Source: Heliocidaris erythrogramma (Eukaryota > Echinodermata > Echinoidea > Camarodonta > Echinometridae). Taken from it: a DNA stretch of 64,000 nt. This document shows, one piece after another, positions 36,286-50,400 of this stretch; positions within the stretch are counted from its first letter, which is position 1, and every line of letters begins with the position of its first letter. A model generated the notes under the pieces. That model worked only from the letters and a program-made list of their open reading frames with translations. It had not been told where the DNA came from and ran no database searches. The stretch lies in assembly GCA_025617745.1 (NCBI GenBank), contig CM046857.1, positions 28,738,094-28,802,093 of the forward strand. Reading direction: 5' to 3'. Position numbers and translations under genes: made by a program.

Positions 36286-38456
36286 GGGAGGGAGAGGGGG
36301 GATACATACATTGCTGTTCAAAAGTTTCAGTTCACTCTGGATTTTATGACGAGTTTCCACATCAGTTTCTATTTCTTGTGGAAGGACCTTCTTTAGTCTC
36401 TCAAAAGCAATATCATAGGTTTCGATGCTATATAAATATAATCTACTTATAATAATTTGATTCATTTTCTGTCCCCGTTTTGAAATTTAAAAATTCAAAC
36501 TGGCAAAAAGCATCCTTATGACACGTGCGTTGAACACATTTTTGTCCAAAAATGATAGAAACGGACTCATATCTTAATAGAGATCCCTCAAATTTATCAC
36601 AGCTTCTTTTGGTTAAAGCCTTTAACCATGTTCACATGATTACTTTCACTAGTAATCAACTTTAAATATCCATCCAGTATGCTTAAAGTAACAGACCAAA
36701 GATGTCTCTTTGGTCTCTTTTGTATCATAGATATGGTAAATTAACAGTTTTTCTTTGTGCGAGAGTTTAAGTGATTGTAGGCATTTTTCGTAGCAGGTTT
36801 TTCAGAATATTTACCATCGCCAGTATAATTTAAATTTTTCTTTCCTCGTTCTTGTATAAATTGTTTAATGTACTTTTTGTTAGACTAGTCAATTCTACCC
36901 GTTAAGTGGATAAGATAAGGGAACATAAATGTTTCAGTCCATTGATTAACAAGTCTTGCCTCATTTTCCTCATAACATCATGAACAGGGCGTGTATTGGT
37001 TCATGAGTGGGGCCATCTTCGATGGGGGCTATTCAACGAATATCCTGATCCTGTGGGAGACCAAGGACACACGACCGCTTTCTATCAATCCTTGGAAGAC
37101 GAGAAATGGAAACATGTTTCGTAAGTTTCTTTTCCTTAAAGTGAATTCGATAAAGAACGGATCCAAAGGTTGTAAAGAGGCCACCAAACAATAGTTAAGC
37201 GGTGTGCAACCGCTTAACTATTATATGGTATCCACCGCGGTGGATCTAGACACTTTTATGTATGAAAAGAAAACTTTGGCGCCAACAGTATGAGTAAACA
37301 ATTGAAATGGTTTATTTCTTCATATTATTTTAAATCTATTATTTGGGAAAATTTGTACGAAATAAAAAAATATTACTTACAAATTTAAAATGAAATTATA
37401 GACGAACATTTCACGAGGCCTTTAGTGACAAATTTTTAGGCTGTGACGAAATAGCTTGGGTATTCCGTCATAGCGTAATACGTTTGTTAATTTTGTTTGT
37501 TTCAGTTCCAGTTTTTTTTTTTTTTATTGTTTTTGTTAGTTTTATGGTTTACTGAATGGATTCACCCAATTAAGAGTGAGATCTATTCATGACAACAATT
37601 GGGTATGTCTAACTAGCGGTTTATGAATTCAGTGGCCCGAATTAATTTCTTTGGTTTAAACCATGGTTTAAACCCCTTCCTATTTTTTTAAGCGTACGTG
37701 CGCACGGAATCCGATCCAATCATATATTTTCTTTGAGCGCGCGCATGGGCAATGTGCGCTTATTTACGCTTATTTTAGTACGCTTGCTGAGGATTAAACC
37801 TTACCCATGGTTTAAACCTCCTTAGCTTTGTGAATTCGGGCCAGTATGTCCAGATTGTTTTCACCCTCATGTCTTTTATATCTATCCTTTCACAGGTGTT
37901 CGCTGCAGTATGATATTATTCCACTTATTAAAGATGATTCAGAGAACGCCGCAAAACCATATAGATCATGTAGTGGGGATGAAGGCCAAGGGTATGAAGA
38001 AGGATGTTTTGCAAGCGTCAGAGGTGCTGGCTCATCTACTGGATCTATAATGTTTGGGTTCATGATATTTGATGAAGTATGTATAGCTTTTGCTATAATT
38101 TGAAATATAACACCTTCCTGTCTAAAACAAGAAAGTGGCAAGCAAATAAACCACAGAATATTCCAGTAAATATTTTATTCAGATATTTTGTATGAATATT
38201 GGATTTTAAATTATCTTGTTCTTTCTTTTTTTTTTGCATCCCAGCTGACGCAAACTTTAATATTATCATTTTATTAGAATATGAAGATAATTTAAAGACG
38301 TATGTAGTTTTATAATAATTTGAATTGTTAATCAGTATTCCTGTTTCTGATGCCCAATCAATGTTAACAATTAGTCCTTCCATTACTGCATAGTATATTT
38401 TAATAGATAAACCGAAAATGATTTAAATTGAATTGATTTGAATTGAATCGAATTTA

Positions 38457-38487
<31 letters not shown>

Positions 38488-41400
38488 TCACATTCGTTAA
38501 AACGATTATGATAATAATTCTATATTTATTGATAAAGATAACACGTGTGAAATAAGTAAGCACGACTCAAACCTACATTTAAAAAATACAATACATTTAT
38601 AACAACCAGATAGTTCAGGTTTTCATGGGATCAATTAATATATGGTATCTGATTTATTTTTAAAGATAGTAAATTTCTGCGATAATGACACGAATGATGC
38701 TGGCAACCTTCACAATAGAGAGGCGCCTAATAAACACAATCGGCTTTGTAATTCGAAAAGTGCATGGGAGGTGATGAGGGAACACGATGATTTCACAGGT
38801 ATTTTCCTATATTACATTGACTTTGCTTCCTCTTTATGATTTATCCAGTATATCAAATATCTTGATTATGATTATTAGCTGTTAATAGACAAATATCTAA
38901 TCTAAGCGAAGAATGAAATCAAATGTTCCTTCTTGGGATTGTTTTCAAAATAATGTGAACAAAATAAAGAGAAAATTTGGATTTCATCAAAAATGGATGC
39001 TTCTGGTAAGAGTGGACTGCGCTGCCAGGTAACTATCGGGCAACATCTACAATACAATAAAGGCATGGTAAAAGGGGGGGGGATATGATCTTCCTAAAGA
39101 AAATTGTCGTTTTTGTATCGGTAAACATTCTACTATACATTTATCACACGGGGCGTCATTCCGATTACACTATTTTTGCACTCTCCATTTTGAATCTACT
39201 TATTTTGTACCATGGCAATCCTACATGGAGTGTCCAAGACGCTGACGCGATCCCACATCTTTTCGATTGTTAGTGTATGCGTCTGTAATTATGATTTCAT
39301 TTTATTTTTTAAAGCCCGGCTCGCGCGAGGTGTCATTTTGATTGCGGCACTGCGCTAATCGAGCCTGTGGATAATACAATAAACCCTTACGCAGGTACTT
39401 TTTAAGCAATATCACTCGAAAAAGACCGTACAAGTCATTGAACATGCTGAATGACTGAGCGGTCCCAATGTCAGAAAATTACGCCTTGTGCGAGCCAGTA
39501 ATTTTGCTTTCACTTTCTTCTTAAAGACAGGCTCAAACTAGGCGGCATTTTGCTGACGTTAGGACCATGACTTGTAGGGTCTCTCAATTTTTGCGCGTCA
39601 TGAAAGAGTGATATCGTTTACAAAATTATTACAAAATGATTACAAAATGAACAGAGCAAACAATACTTTTTAAAACTGACGTATGGGTTAATTGCCTTCA
39701 GCATTTTTCGCAAAATGACGCATCATTTATATTTGGCAAATGTTTTCATGGCTTGTTTTCATATTTTCTAGATGATAACTCTCCATCATCGAATCTGAGT
39801 GATGCTGATATTATCCCTTCTTTCACGTTGGCTCAGGCTCGTGATGTTGGAGATTGCCGGGTAGTCTTGGTTATTGATACGTCAGGCAGCATGGGTGTAA
39901 GCTATTTCATTTCTTTATATTAACAAATGAATTGGGAAATATGGAATTGCCTTTCAAAAAATATAGGCATATCTTATCATTTTCGAAAACAATTATAAAT
40001 CGATATTTTCTTTATTTTTTTCTACTAGAAAAGTGAAGGTGAAGCTGAAACTGAAGGAAGAGCGATTTGACATTTTACGGTTGCGATTGGGGTTTTTTTT
40101 GGTTAGGTTTAAGTTTAAGGGGTTTTTTGTTGATGTGTGGAGTTTGATTCTGACTTCGTAATTGAGCTATGAACTCACCTTTAGTCGTGACAGTTTTGTG
40201 GAAAATTGCAAAATTATTTCCAGGCACGCCACGGAGCACTCACGAATTCTTCGAGTCCCTCAATGTGCCTTATATTGGCATGCCATACCAAAAACCATTC
40301 CTTGAAAAGCATTTCTTTGTAAGATGTACAAGTGTGGCGCCAAGGCACTCACGTGCGATGGTGTGAGTGACATGTGGGTTTGATTCTGAAAATATGGATG
40401 ACATCTCGAAACGACGAAAGACTTGTGTTCCTCTAATCAACAATACAAGAGTATGCTTGAAACGTAACATATGACGAAAATAACTCACTAACACTTTTTT
40501 TGTATGTTGTCAGACGAATGATAGAATCTTCAAAGCCATCAGTGCGTCCACTGCTTTCGTTGATCTGGTCAATAATGGAACATGGGTTGGAATAGTAACT
40601 TTTGCAGGCAATTTCATAATTAGACATCCGTTGGTGCAAGTCTCATCGCCCGAAGATAAATCTTCCTTATGGAACACACTAGGCCTCTCCCCCATTGGTA
40701 GCACGTGTATTGGATGTGGATTAGAGGGTGCACGCCAGGTAGATACATCCGGGGTTTTGTGTCTTTTTAACAATTAAAGGTTCTGCCCCCTATTAAGATA
40801 AAGTTGAGGTTTGCTCATGCAGCTACATCGTGCAAGAAACTATCTAGAAGCAATTGTGAGAGGTTGAAGTATACTGCGATGTCCTGGAATCATCACAACG
40901 ATAAAATAAATGTGACATGAAAGTAAAGTTCAACGTTTTCCTCTATTCTATTTGGAATATAATGGAATTTGATTATTTTTCACGAGATATTTTATTATGA
41001 TATGTGACCCGACACCTCAAAACCTACAATAAGTCGCCCAAATTATTTTTTTGGTTTTATACTTTTTCTGAAAGTAAAGATTCTCAGCTTTCCAAAGGTA
41101 TATCACTTGCCTAGTTTACTCAGTGATAACACCTTTAAATATCACATTTCGAATCAGTATGTAACCAGCAATCAATAACTCCTATTCAGAGAAAATGGCC
41201 ATTTATTAAAGTTCGGAATAAAAGAGTGCTAAACTTTCGCTCTCTGTGTGCGCCCAAGTAAAACTGGGTATTCAAATGGCCATGATAGCAACCGGTATGA
41301 AGGGATTATCATATTACGCTGAATTTTGGCACGCTGCTTAAGGAGGACCTATTCATTACTCACTCCAAAAATCAATTTAATACCTTTAGAGGTAAAGTAG

Positions 41401-44400
41401 TAATTTGGCATTGAATGAAAGTATTACAAAAGCTCTCCAAATATTCATTAGCTCGACAGGTGAAAAAAAGGAGTCATTTTAAAATGCCCCCAAAACATAT
41501 TTCTAAGTCGAATTACGACTCACAAACTTGAGACATGATAGAATGATAATGAAACTACCCATTTCTATCAAAACAGAAAATCGACTGATCCAAGCAAATT
41601 TACTATTTTGGGCTGTTTGCTACGTTGTGGTCCGTGCGACTTATTGTAGGTTTTGAGGTGGCGGGTCACATATTATTCAAAACTGAAATGAACAAAAAAA
41701 TTAGAAAGCTTATTAAGTTGGTCTTTACCCTTATCAGAACCCAAACTTCTCTTAAATGTTTGGCATTTTTTGTTTAATGATTTTATACTTGTTTCCCTTT
41801 TTCTTTTTTTTTTTTTGATTAATTAGATTTGTTTGCGCCTTTGATAGGGCAACTAGATATTGGTGCTCTATATATTCAATTCAATTCAACTCAATTATGG
41901 TTTATTCAAAGAATCACTCGGATTCGCGGCAAAAAAAATGCACCTGATTTACATAAAGGAACATTTAAATATTACATAAACACATTGGAGGTGTCGTGGT
42001 ATAGTGGTTCATTCACTTGACTCTTAATCAAAAGGTTGAGGGTTCGCATCCCAGCCCGGCACTAACGTCCTTTGGCAAGACATTAATCCACATTTGCCAC
42101 TCTCCACCCAGGTGTAAATGGGTACCCGATATGCTTGAGCGCTACATATTTGGCTGCTAATATAAGCTATGACCGGGGTAATAATGAAGCGCCAGGAGCG
42201 TCACAACGTGACGGACATGAGCGCTATACAAGAAGCCACCATTATTATTATTGTAAAATAGGGCCTACATCAAAATTCGAAATAATTAGATGAAAAAAAT
42301 TGAAGGCATTTCAACTTGGGTAAAATACAGTTGGTTTTGGAAATATAATGGCACAAATATACACAAACGCAGATCAAAATGATTACTAAAAGTGGTCATT
42401 TACACGATTAAAAGTATGAATATAAAAATTAGAAAACAGCCTGAATTATTATTGATCGGCCCGAGGTACCTGAAAAATATACATAGAAGACGCATGTTAT
42501 AAATATAGAAATAACAGATGGAAAGAAAGGCAAGGAAATGTAAAGAAAGACTAAAGAAGGAAGATATAGGAAGAGACAGATAGATAGATAGAAAGAGAGA
42601 GAGAACAAAGAAGAAAAGAGGAAGATAGAGGAAGAGACAGATAAAGAGAGAAAAGAGGAAAATGGAAGAAGTTACGCCCCCCCCCCCCCCCCCCCCCCCC
42701 ATTGTCCAAACCTATCTACGTTATTGTACAAGTGAGGGAGCAAAGCAACCGAGCGGCAAATTTTGGAATTTTTAACCCTAAAAAGCACAATTTCTTGCGC
42801 ATTTTACCCTAGGAAATTTTGAAAGTTACCACTGCAACTATGCGATAGATAAGTTCAAATTCTGTACATTGATAAACCGTTTTCTATTCACTTCGTTCTA
42901 AAATTGGGAGCAAAATTAACGAAAACCCTTGATAAATAGTCGAGGAAATTAGCAAATGGACTGAACGTTGAGATTTGTTTTAAATGTTGAACCTCTGCAA
43001 ATGCATGTTTTATGTATTTTATCATAATATTGGGGGCGCAATACTTAGCAAGAGGCACATGGAACATGATACTGAGCAAAGCAACGACAATTATATCTTT
43101 ATTTTTGAAATTTTCAAACCTTAAAAAATGAAATTTAAGAACTATATTCTGGGGGCGCGAAATTACGAGATCCTGAAAGACAATACCTACGGAAGGGAGC
43201 AAAGCGACCGAGCTTTTTGAAATTTTTCGTATTTTAAACCCTCGGAAACTGTTTCGGTGGTTTAATACTCAGAGAAATCAAGGCCATGAAAACATAACAT
43301 CCATAATTAGAGGTACGTCCCCTGTAAAGGATGCAAAAATGAGAAAAAAATGAATTTGTCATTTTATTTTCAGGGGGATTATGGCCCCCTTATATGGGTC
43401 TTGGGAGGACCGACGGATTGACTTTCCCTTCTACCCCCCCCCCCCCCCCCCCCATTCCAAAGTCATCCCATCACCCCCAGCGCGAGGGGAGAAGGGATTA
43501 ATATCATTATACGTATTCATATCATAGTGGAAATAATTTCGAAGGAATTTTTTGTTTTTGTTGTTTTTTGTTTTTGTTTTGGGGGGCTCCTTCTTTACAC
43601 CGTTGCAACCGATATTCCTAAGTTCCTACACCTCCCCTCCCCCGAATGATGTCTACATATCAGTTTAGTCTGTCATATATAACTGGGCGTTGTGGCGTGC
43701 GCCTGTAATCCAGCTAACAGTGGAAGTTATAAACTGATTCAGTGGACCCAGGTTCGAGACTGAGTCACGTCTTTCGGATGGTGACGTTAAAGGTCGGTCC
43801 CCAGACGTAAATAATCATATCTGATTGATACACGTCTGTAAAAACCTATTACACACACACAGTCTGTCATATATAAGGGAATGAATTGAGGCGATATACA
43901 ATAACATCTTTCCAAAGGTATGAAGGCCATTTTCCCCATTCATGTCATTTCAGCTGTTGGTGGTTGTCGCATAACTTATGCGACAACCACCCAAATGTGC
44001 GGTTAGGTAAACCCTAAACACTACCCTAACCCTAACCCTAAACTCCAAAGCCTCCCCCCCCCCCCCCCCCTTTCCGCGGATCTTTTTCTTATCATCTCTG
44101 AATTTGATATCCTTTCCCTTGATTTTTGCTTTGGATACCATAAACGCGTCACCCGGGTTATGTGCTTCAGCGAGACATCCCCCCCCCCCCCCCCCCAGCG
44201 ACCGCCGTGAAATCATAGAGTTACATACACACAAAACTGTGTATGTGAAGCTACAAAATAATGATGTAACTCTATATGCGTGAAACGTAGTACACGCAGT
44301 AGGCCTACATGTAGAAGACAGTGCGGTGTGCGAACGAATAACACGTGTGTTGTTGCGCCGTGTATATTTAAGCCCTACATGCGCTGTGTGAACGAATAAC

Positions 44401-47400
44401 ACATGTGTTGTTGCCCATGCATGCGGATATGGCCACGCTTTTCTAATTTGGCAATACACCAATTGAGGTTTCTCCCCTTCACAGATAAAGGGTATGGGTT
44501 GGGCATGAAGCTACAAACCCGCTTCATGGGTTGGCAGAATTATTACTCCCTGTGTAAATTCAATGTTTAAAAATGAATTTATGAAATATGGACGGCACGT
44601 CAGCCCTTAAGAAGTGCCTCCCACCACTCTAATAACCATTCCCCGCCCGTGGGTACCAAAAGGCGGGGATCGAAAGGGTCAGGGGAGGCGCCTATTCGAA
44701 CCAAAGAAAAGGCCCCAAATCCTTAGCGTAATATATATAGACTAGCAGAAGCAGCCCGTGGACATCCACGGGCGCTAGCTGTGTTTATGATTAATCACCG
44801 TACCGTTAATTTGTCACAACAATCAAGTGAATAAATAAAAAAGTCGGATAAAGTTATTTTTTACCCAAAAGTATTTACAACATGTGCATTGGCGGATCAG
44901 GGTGAGGGTACTTCCGGTCCGTGCCCTCCCAACCCCCCTTTTTGGAAGGAAAGTATGCACTTTAACCATGTACGATTCGCCCTTTTGTCGATTGTGCCCC
45001 CCTCCCCCCCTTTTTAGAATGAAAACCTTTTTTGCTTGTCGAAGAATTATGCAGGGACCCCCATAACCACCACTCCTGAGCGAATTTTGGAGGTCTGACA
45101 AAAAAAAAATTGTCGCCACCCCCCCCGTTCTAAAATTGGGAGCAAAATTAACGAAAACCCTTGATAAATAGTCGAGGAAATTAGCAAATGGACTGAACGT
45201 TGAGATTTGTTTTAAATGTTGAACCTCTGCAAATGCATGTTTTATGTATTTTATCATAATATTGGGGGCGCAATACTTAGCAAGAGGCACATGGAACATG
45301 ATACTGAGCAAAGCAACGACAATTATATCTTTATTTTTGAAATTTTCAAACCTTAAAAAATGAAATTTAAGAACTATATTCTGGGGGCGCGAAATTACGA
45401 GATCCTGAAAGACAATACCTACGGAAGGGAGCAAAGCGACCGAGCTTTTTGAAATTTTTCGTATTTTAAACCCTCGGAAACTGTTTCGGTGGTTTAATAC
45501 TCAGAGAAATCAAGGCCATGAAAACATAACATCCATAATTAGAGGTACGTCCCCTGTAAAGGATGCAAAAATGAGAAAAAAATGAATTTGTCATTTTATT
45601 TTCAGGGGGATTATGGCCCCCTTATATGGGTCTTGGGAGGACCGACGGATTGAATTTTCCCTCCTACTCCCCTTCCCCATTCCAATGTCATCCCATCACC
45701 CCCAGCGCGAGGGGAGAAGGGATTAATATCATTATACGTATTCATATCAAAGTGGAAATAATTTCGAAGGAAGTTTTTGTTTTTGCTGTTGTTTTTTTGT
45801 TAGTTTTTGTTAGTTTTTGTTTGTTTGTTGTTGTTTTGTTGTTTGTTTGTTTGTTTGTTTGTTTGTTTTTTTTTTTGTTTTTTTTTTGGGGGGGGCTTCT
45901 TCTTTACACCGTTGCAACCGATATTCCTAAGTGACGTGATCTCCTACACATCCCCTCCCCCCGAATGATGTCTACATATCAGTTTAGTCTGTCATATCTA
46001 AGGGAATGAATTGAGACGATATACCATAACATCTTTCCAAAGGTATGAAGCCCATTCCCCATTCATGTCATTTCAGCTGTTGGTGTTTGTCGACAACCAC
46101 CCAAATGTGCGGTTAGGTAAACCCTAAACACTACCCTAACCCTAACCCTACACTCCAAAGCCTACCCCCCCCCCCCCCCTTCCGCGGATCTCTTTATCAT
46201 CTCTGAATTTGATATCCTTTTTCTTGATTTTTGCTTTTTTGTGTTATGTGCTTCAGCAAGACATGAACCCCCCCCCCCCCCCCCCCCCAGCGACTGAACT
46301 CATAGTTACATGCACACAAAACTGTGTATGTGAAGCCACAAAATAATGATGTAGGCTACATGTAGAACACAGTGCGCCGTGCGAACCAATTACACGCACG
46401 TGTATTGTAGCGCCGTACGTGTACATTGAAGCCATACATGCGACTATGGACTTGTAGTCAGTCTATGCTTGGAGTATACACGCTGTTCTAATTTGGCATA
46501 CCTCCCCTTCACAGGTAAAGGGTACGGGTTGGCTGGGCATGAAGCTACAAACCCGCTTCATGGGTTGGCAGAATGATTAGGCCTACTCCCTGCGGAAATT
46601 CAATGTTTAAAAATGAATTTATGAAATATGGACGGGACGTCAGCCCTTAAGAAGTGCCTCCCACCACTCTAAGAACCATTCCCCACCCATGGGTACCAAA
46701 AGGCGGGGACCGAAAGGGCCAGGGGAGGAGCCTATTTGAACCAAAAAAGGAGCCCCAAATCCTTAGTGTATTATATAAATAGATTGTAAAATCTGAAATT
46801 TATAGATTTCTTTTTAAATTCTCTGGTTTTGCTAAATATAATTTCTTGAGCTTGCCTGGCTGAGCAGAACATAATTTAACGCGCATTCTGGCTATTGAAG
46901 TCCATTATCTCAAAGCAGGTGAATGCATAGTTTGTCACTATTGACGGGAAAGTTATCATCCATAAATTTGAATTAATTTGATCCGTCGCGTACGTCAAGA
47001 AAATGGATGTATATTTAGTAAAATAGTAATTTTCAAAGAAATATGAAACACATTGTCGTTTTTACAATATATGTATATGTCTTAAATATTTTAAATCTCA
47101 GATGGGATTTTGCATCAGGAAGAAAGACAATTTTGCATTTGGATTAAAAATATCTTTATGTACTCATCAAGAAAATGGCAGCTCCCAGGTATCGCTATAG
47201 CAGACGATAAATTTTGCTGAGAAAATCTTGATTTATGCCCATCTGGTATATTTTAATGCAAAACTACGTAGGACAACAAGAAAGGAATAGATTACATCTT
47301 TGAATATAAGCACATTTATATTTAGAGGTTAATTCCCCTTTTAAGTGCGAAGCATGTAGAGTTTACTATTTCCTCGCTTCTCAATGTAACGAACATGGGA

Positions 47401-50400
47401 TTTCCACTTTGAAGGCAAACGCCAAGAATTGTAGCTTCTTTAACAGAATTGATAGGCAGACAGTAAGTGGAATATTTACAAGGGGCCACGAGAAAATGAA
47501 ATTTTCAATTTTCAAACATTTGACTGGATTTAGTTTCATCCTATTGATTTGAGACCAATGTGACATGTTGTCCATTGCCGTTTGCAGGGTTGAAACTTGG
47601 TTTGATTGGATTTGTTTTTATTATTTGGATTCGTTTTATTATACTTGAATATAATTATATTTTATTATACTTTAATATAATTATTATCACGTATTACATA
47701 ATCTTTTCTCTTTATGAAGAAATAAAGTGTGAGAATATGTAGGCATCCCATTTTATTTTGTTTTTGTTGTTTTAAGAATTTGTGTTACGAAATTGTTGTA
47801 GCTAATGTAGCTAATCACATTTTTTAAAAAGAATTATGATTCCTTTTATACTATTATGATGATGATGACGATTATTATAACTATTAGCATTATTGTTAGC
47901 ATTATTATCATCGTTAGCATTATCATCATTATTATTGTAATATTATTGTTATTTTTATTGTTGTTTTTGTGGTTGTAATACATTTTATTCTTTTGTACAC
48001 TATAAATGCAGGGTTGGGTTCACTCACTGACGTCTTTCAAAGTAAAATCACTGGATTGGTACATACAATGTTTACACAAACGAGAGAATACTGTTGAATC
48101 GGGGAACAATCTTTTGGCAAACTTTTCAACCAGAGAACGATTTTCACAGCGCAATAATTACTAAATAATGCCATCAACATTATTTTCAGTGGCGATTGTA
48201 GATCTTAATCCAGGCATATGACAATAATGGCGTTCTTTACGGTTGTTGGTGGGGTGGTAGGAGGGCTTCGATTCTTTCTCGGAGTCATCACCCAAAAATA
48301 CATATTTTTTTAGAATTAAAAAAAAGCAGTCCAAAGAAAGCGGAAATAGATTTGTTATAAGCTTTGAGAAACAGCACACAGGGATATTTTCTTATCATAT
48401 TTGTTCTCAGTTATTGAATCATGATATCTTTATTGCCAAAAAAGTGTTTTTTATAAATTATCATTATCGTAACGCTATTTGTAGCATTATAGCCTAAACT
48501 TGCCATGGATCTCAGGGAACAAGCAGTAATTTTGTAGCACATTGCATTTCAATTTGCCATATCGGTTGTATTTATTATGCCGACACATATTCTTATTAAT
48601 CATTGGGGATACATCACTTTTTATTACGATCATTGATAGAAGTTCACCGCTATATTGTCATTTGCTAGGAGATAATGTATGTGTCCCAGTGCATGTAGGA
48701 GGCTCATGTTGCATTGTGATCAAACAGGGAAATTATGCCTTTTACGGGGTATGCCTTTTACGGGCTATGCCCCCCCCCCCCCCCCCCCGGCAGTCATGGC
48801 ATGTTTGTGCCGCTCGCGTGTTATTTTTTGGTAACCAAGCCTAGGCAGATTTCGCATTTTTTCATACTAATACGGTTTATTCCGTCAAGACTAATCGGCA
48901 TGAATATTCATGAAAACGAATTTTAGCTATATAATAAAACGAGCAAGGGCATCGAGCAGCTGTTCTGTGTGGCGCAATCGGATAATCCAGTCCTCTCTTG
49001 GTGAAGGAACCACGAGTTCGAACCTCGGCAAAAGATTATTTTCTTTTGCTTATTAGGGTTAGGGTTAGGGTTTAGAAAATACAAGTCCGATACTTGTAGT
49101 CTGTTTCAAAGTCTTCAAAAAGGGGTTTCTGCCTAGGCTGCCTAGGCTTGGTTACAAAAAAAAAGACGCGTGCCGCTCACTTCGAGAGCGGGGCCATTTT
49201 GAAAGGATGCAGGGTAACTCGGCACTACACTAGGGATATGGATATTTCGGACTAAACGCAAAATCAAGTTAGCCATCAAGAGAGTTAAATGATCACAACA
49301 ACTTGTAAGAATTTTTGCATTGAGTGAATTTTAAAACCAACATTTTTCAGAATAAGTTGATTAGAATGTGTAAAATAGTTGCCGGTGAGATAGTGATGAA
49401 ATTGTATGAGGCGAAAGACTTTATTGAAGGTCTGTTGTGAAGCTACGCGATACCGAGTCTGCACTACTGCCGAGCTACCCGACCCCTATTATGGAAGGAT
49501 ATTGGCGAGTCAATAATCGGGGTTGTTGCTTCTATCGATGTCGGCAAGAAGTGCTGGTTGTGAAAACAGTTTATTGTACTTTGTAGCCATATAAATATCA
49601 TACTCCTTGCAAAAAACGGTCCATGTGATATACAATACTTCGGGAGGAAAGGTATAAGAAATGGTTTAAAAGGAAACAAAATTCATAATAAAATTATGTG
49701 AATAATTGAAATATTTTCGAGTGGAAACTGAAAAGTTAACCTGTAAATAAAGCTTAGAGTGTTATGAATGGGATTTTACTAGAGTTTGAGTGAATGTAGG
49801 TAAATATAGGCTACATATGAATTACTTCTACCTGTTATTCATTCGAGTGATTTTATATCCTCAAACATCTTGCCTGAACAATAGTCCGGAAAGCAAATAT
49901 GCATGCGTCCCCCGTTTAATAATAATAATAATAATAGGTTTGATTTATATAGCGCCTTATATGGTATCATCTCAAGGCGCTTCACAAAATTCTTAAACAA
50001 TTAATCAACATTGAAATAACAAAACAGAATATGTAACGTAATAGCAATATAATAGTTGTCTTAAACTACATGTTAATATTCAAAACAAATACGCAATTTT
50101 ATTTTGAGTAGGGGAAATACAGACAAAATTGACAAATTAATCAGTAAATAAATGAGTCTTTAAAGCGGTTTGGAATGAGGCTAGAGACGTGATAGAACGA
50201 ATGTGCAGAGGGAGGTTGTTCCAGAGTGTAGGTGCAGTCAAGGTAAATGCTCTTTTCCCGTAGAACTGGGTGTTGAATCTTGGGACCTGAAGAAGAAGCT
50301 GCGATTGTGAACGGAGTGTGCGTGCAGGCGTGTAGTTGTGGAGAAGTTCGGAGATGTAGTGGGGTGCAGAGCCGTTGAGTGCCTTGAAGGTGAGTAATAG

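Noticed and set aside
36068..36465. Serine/leucine-rich ORFs
   Set aside because: Translation of the (GA)n microsatellite.
36991..37194. ORF starting MYWFMSGAIFDGG
   Set aside because: Wrong frame of CLCA exon 3; the frame set by exon 2 gives the HEWGH motif.
43950..44462. 170-codon minus-strand ORF
   Set aside because: Includes poly-glycine from poly-C tracts and a hairpin; its counterpart in the duplicate copy is broken.
44823..45434. 203-codon minus-strand ORF
   Set aside because: Crosses the border of the segmental duplication; the shared part also occurs at 42888-43202 and has no domain.
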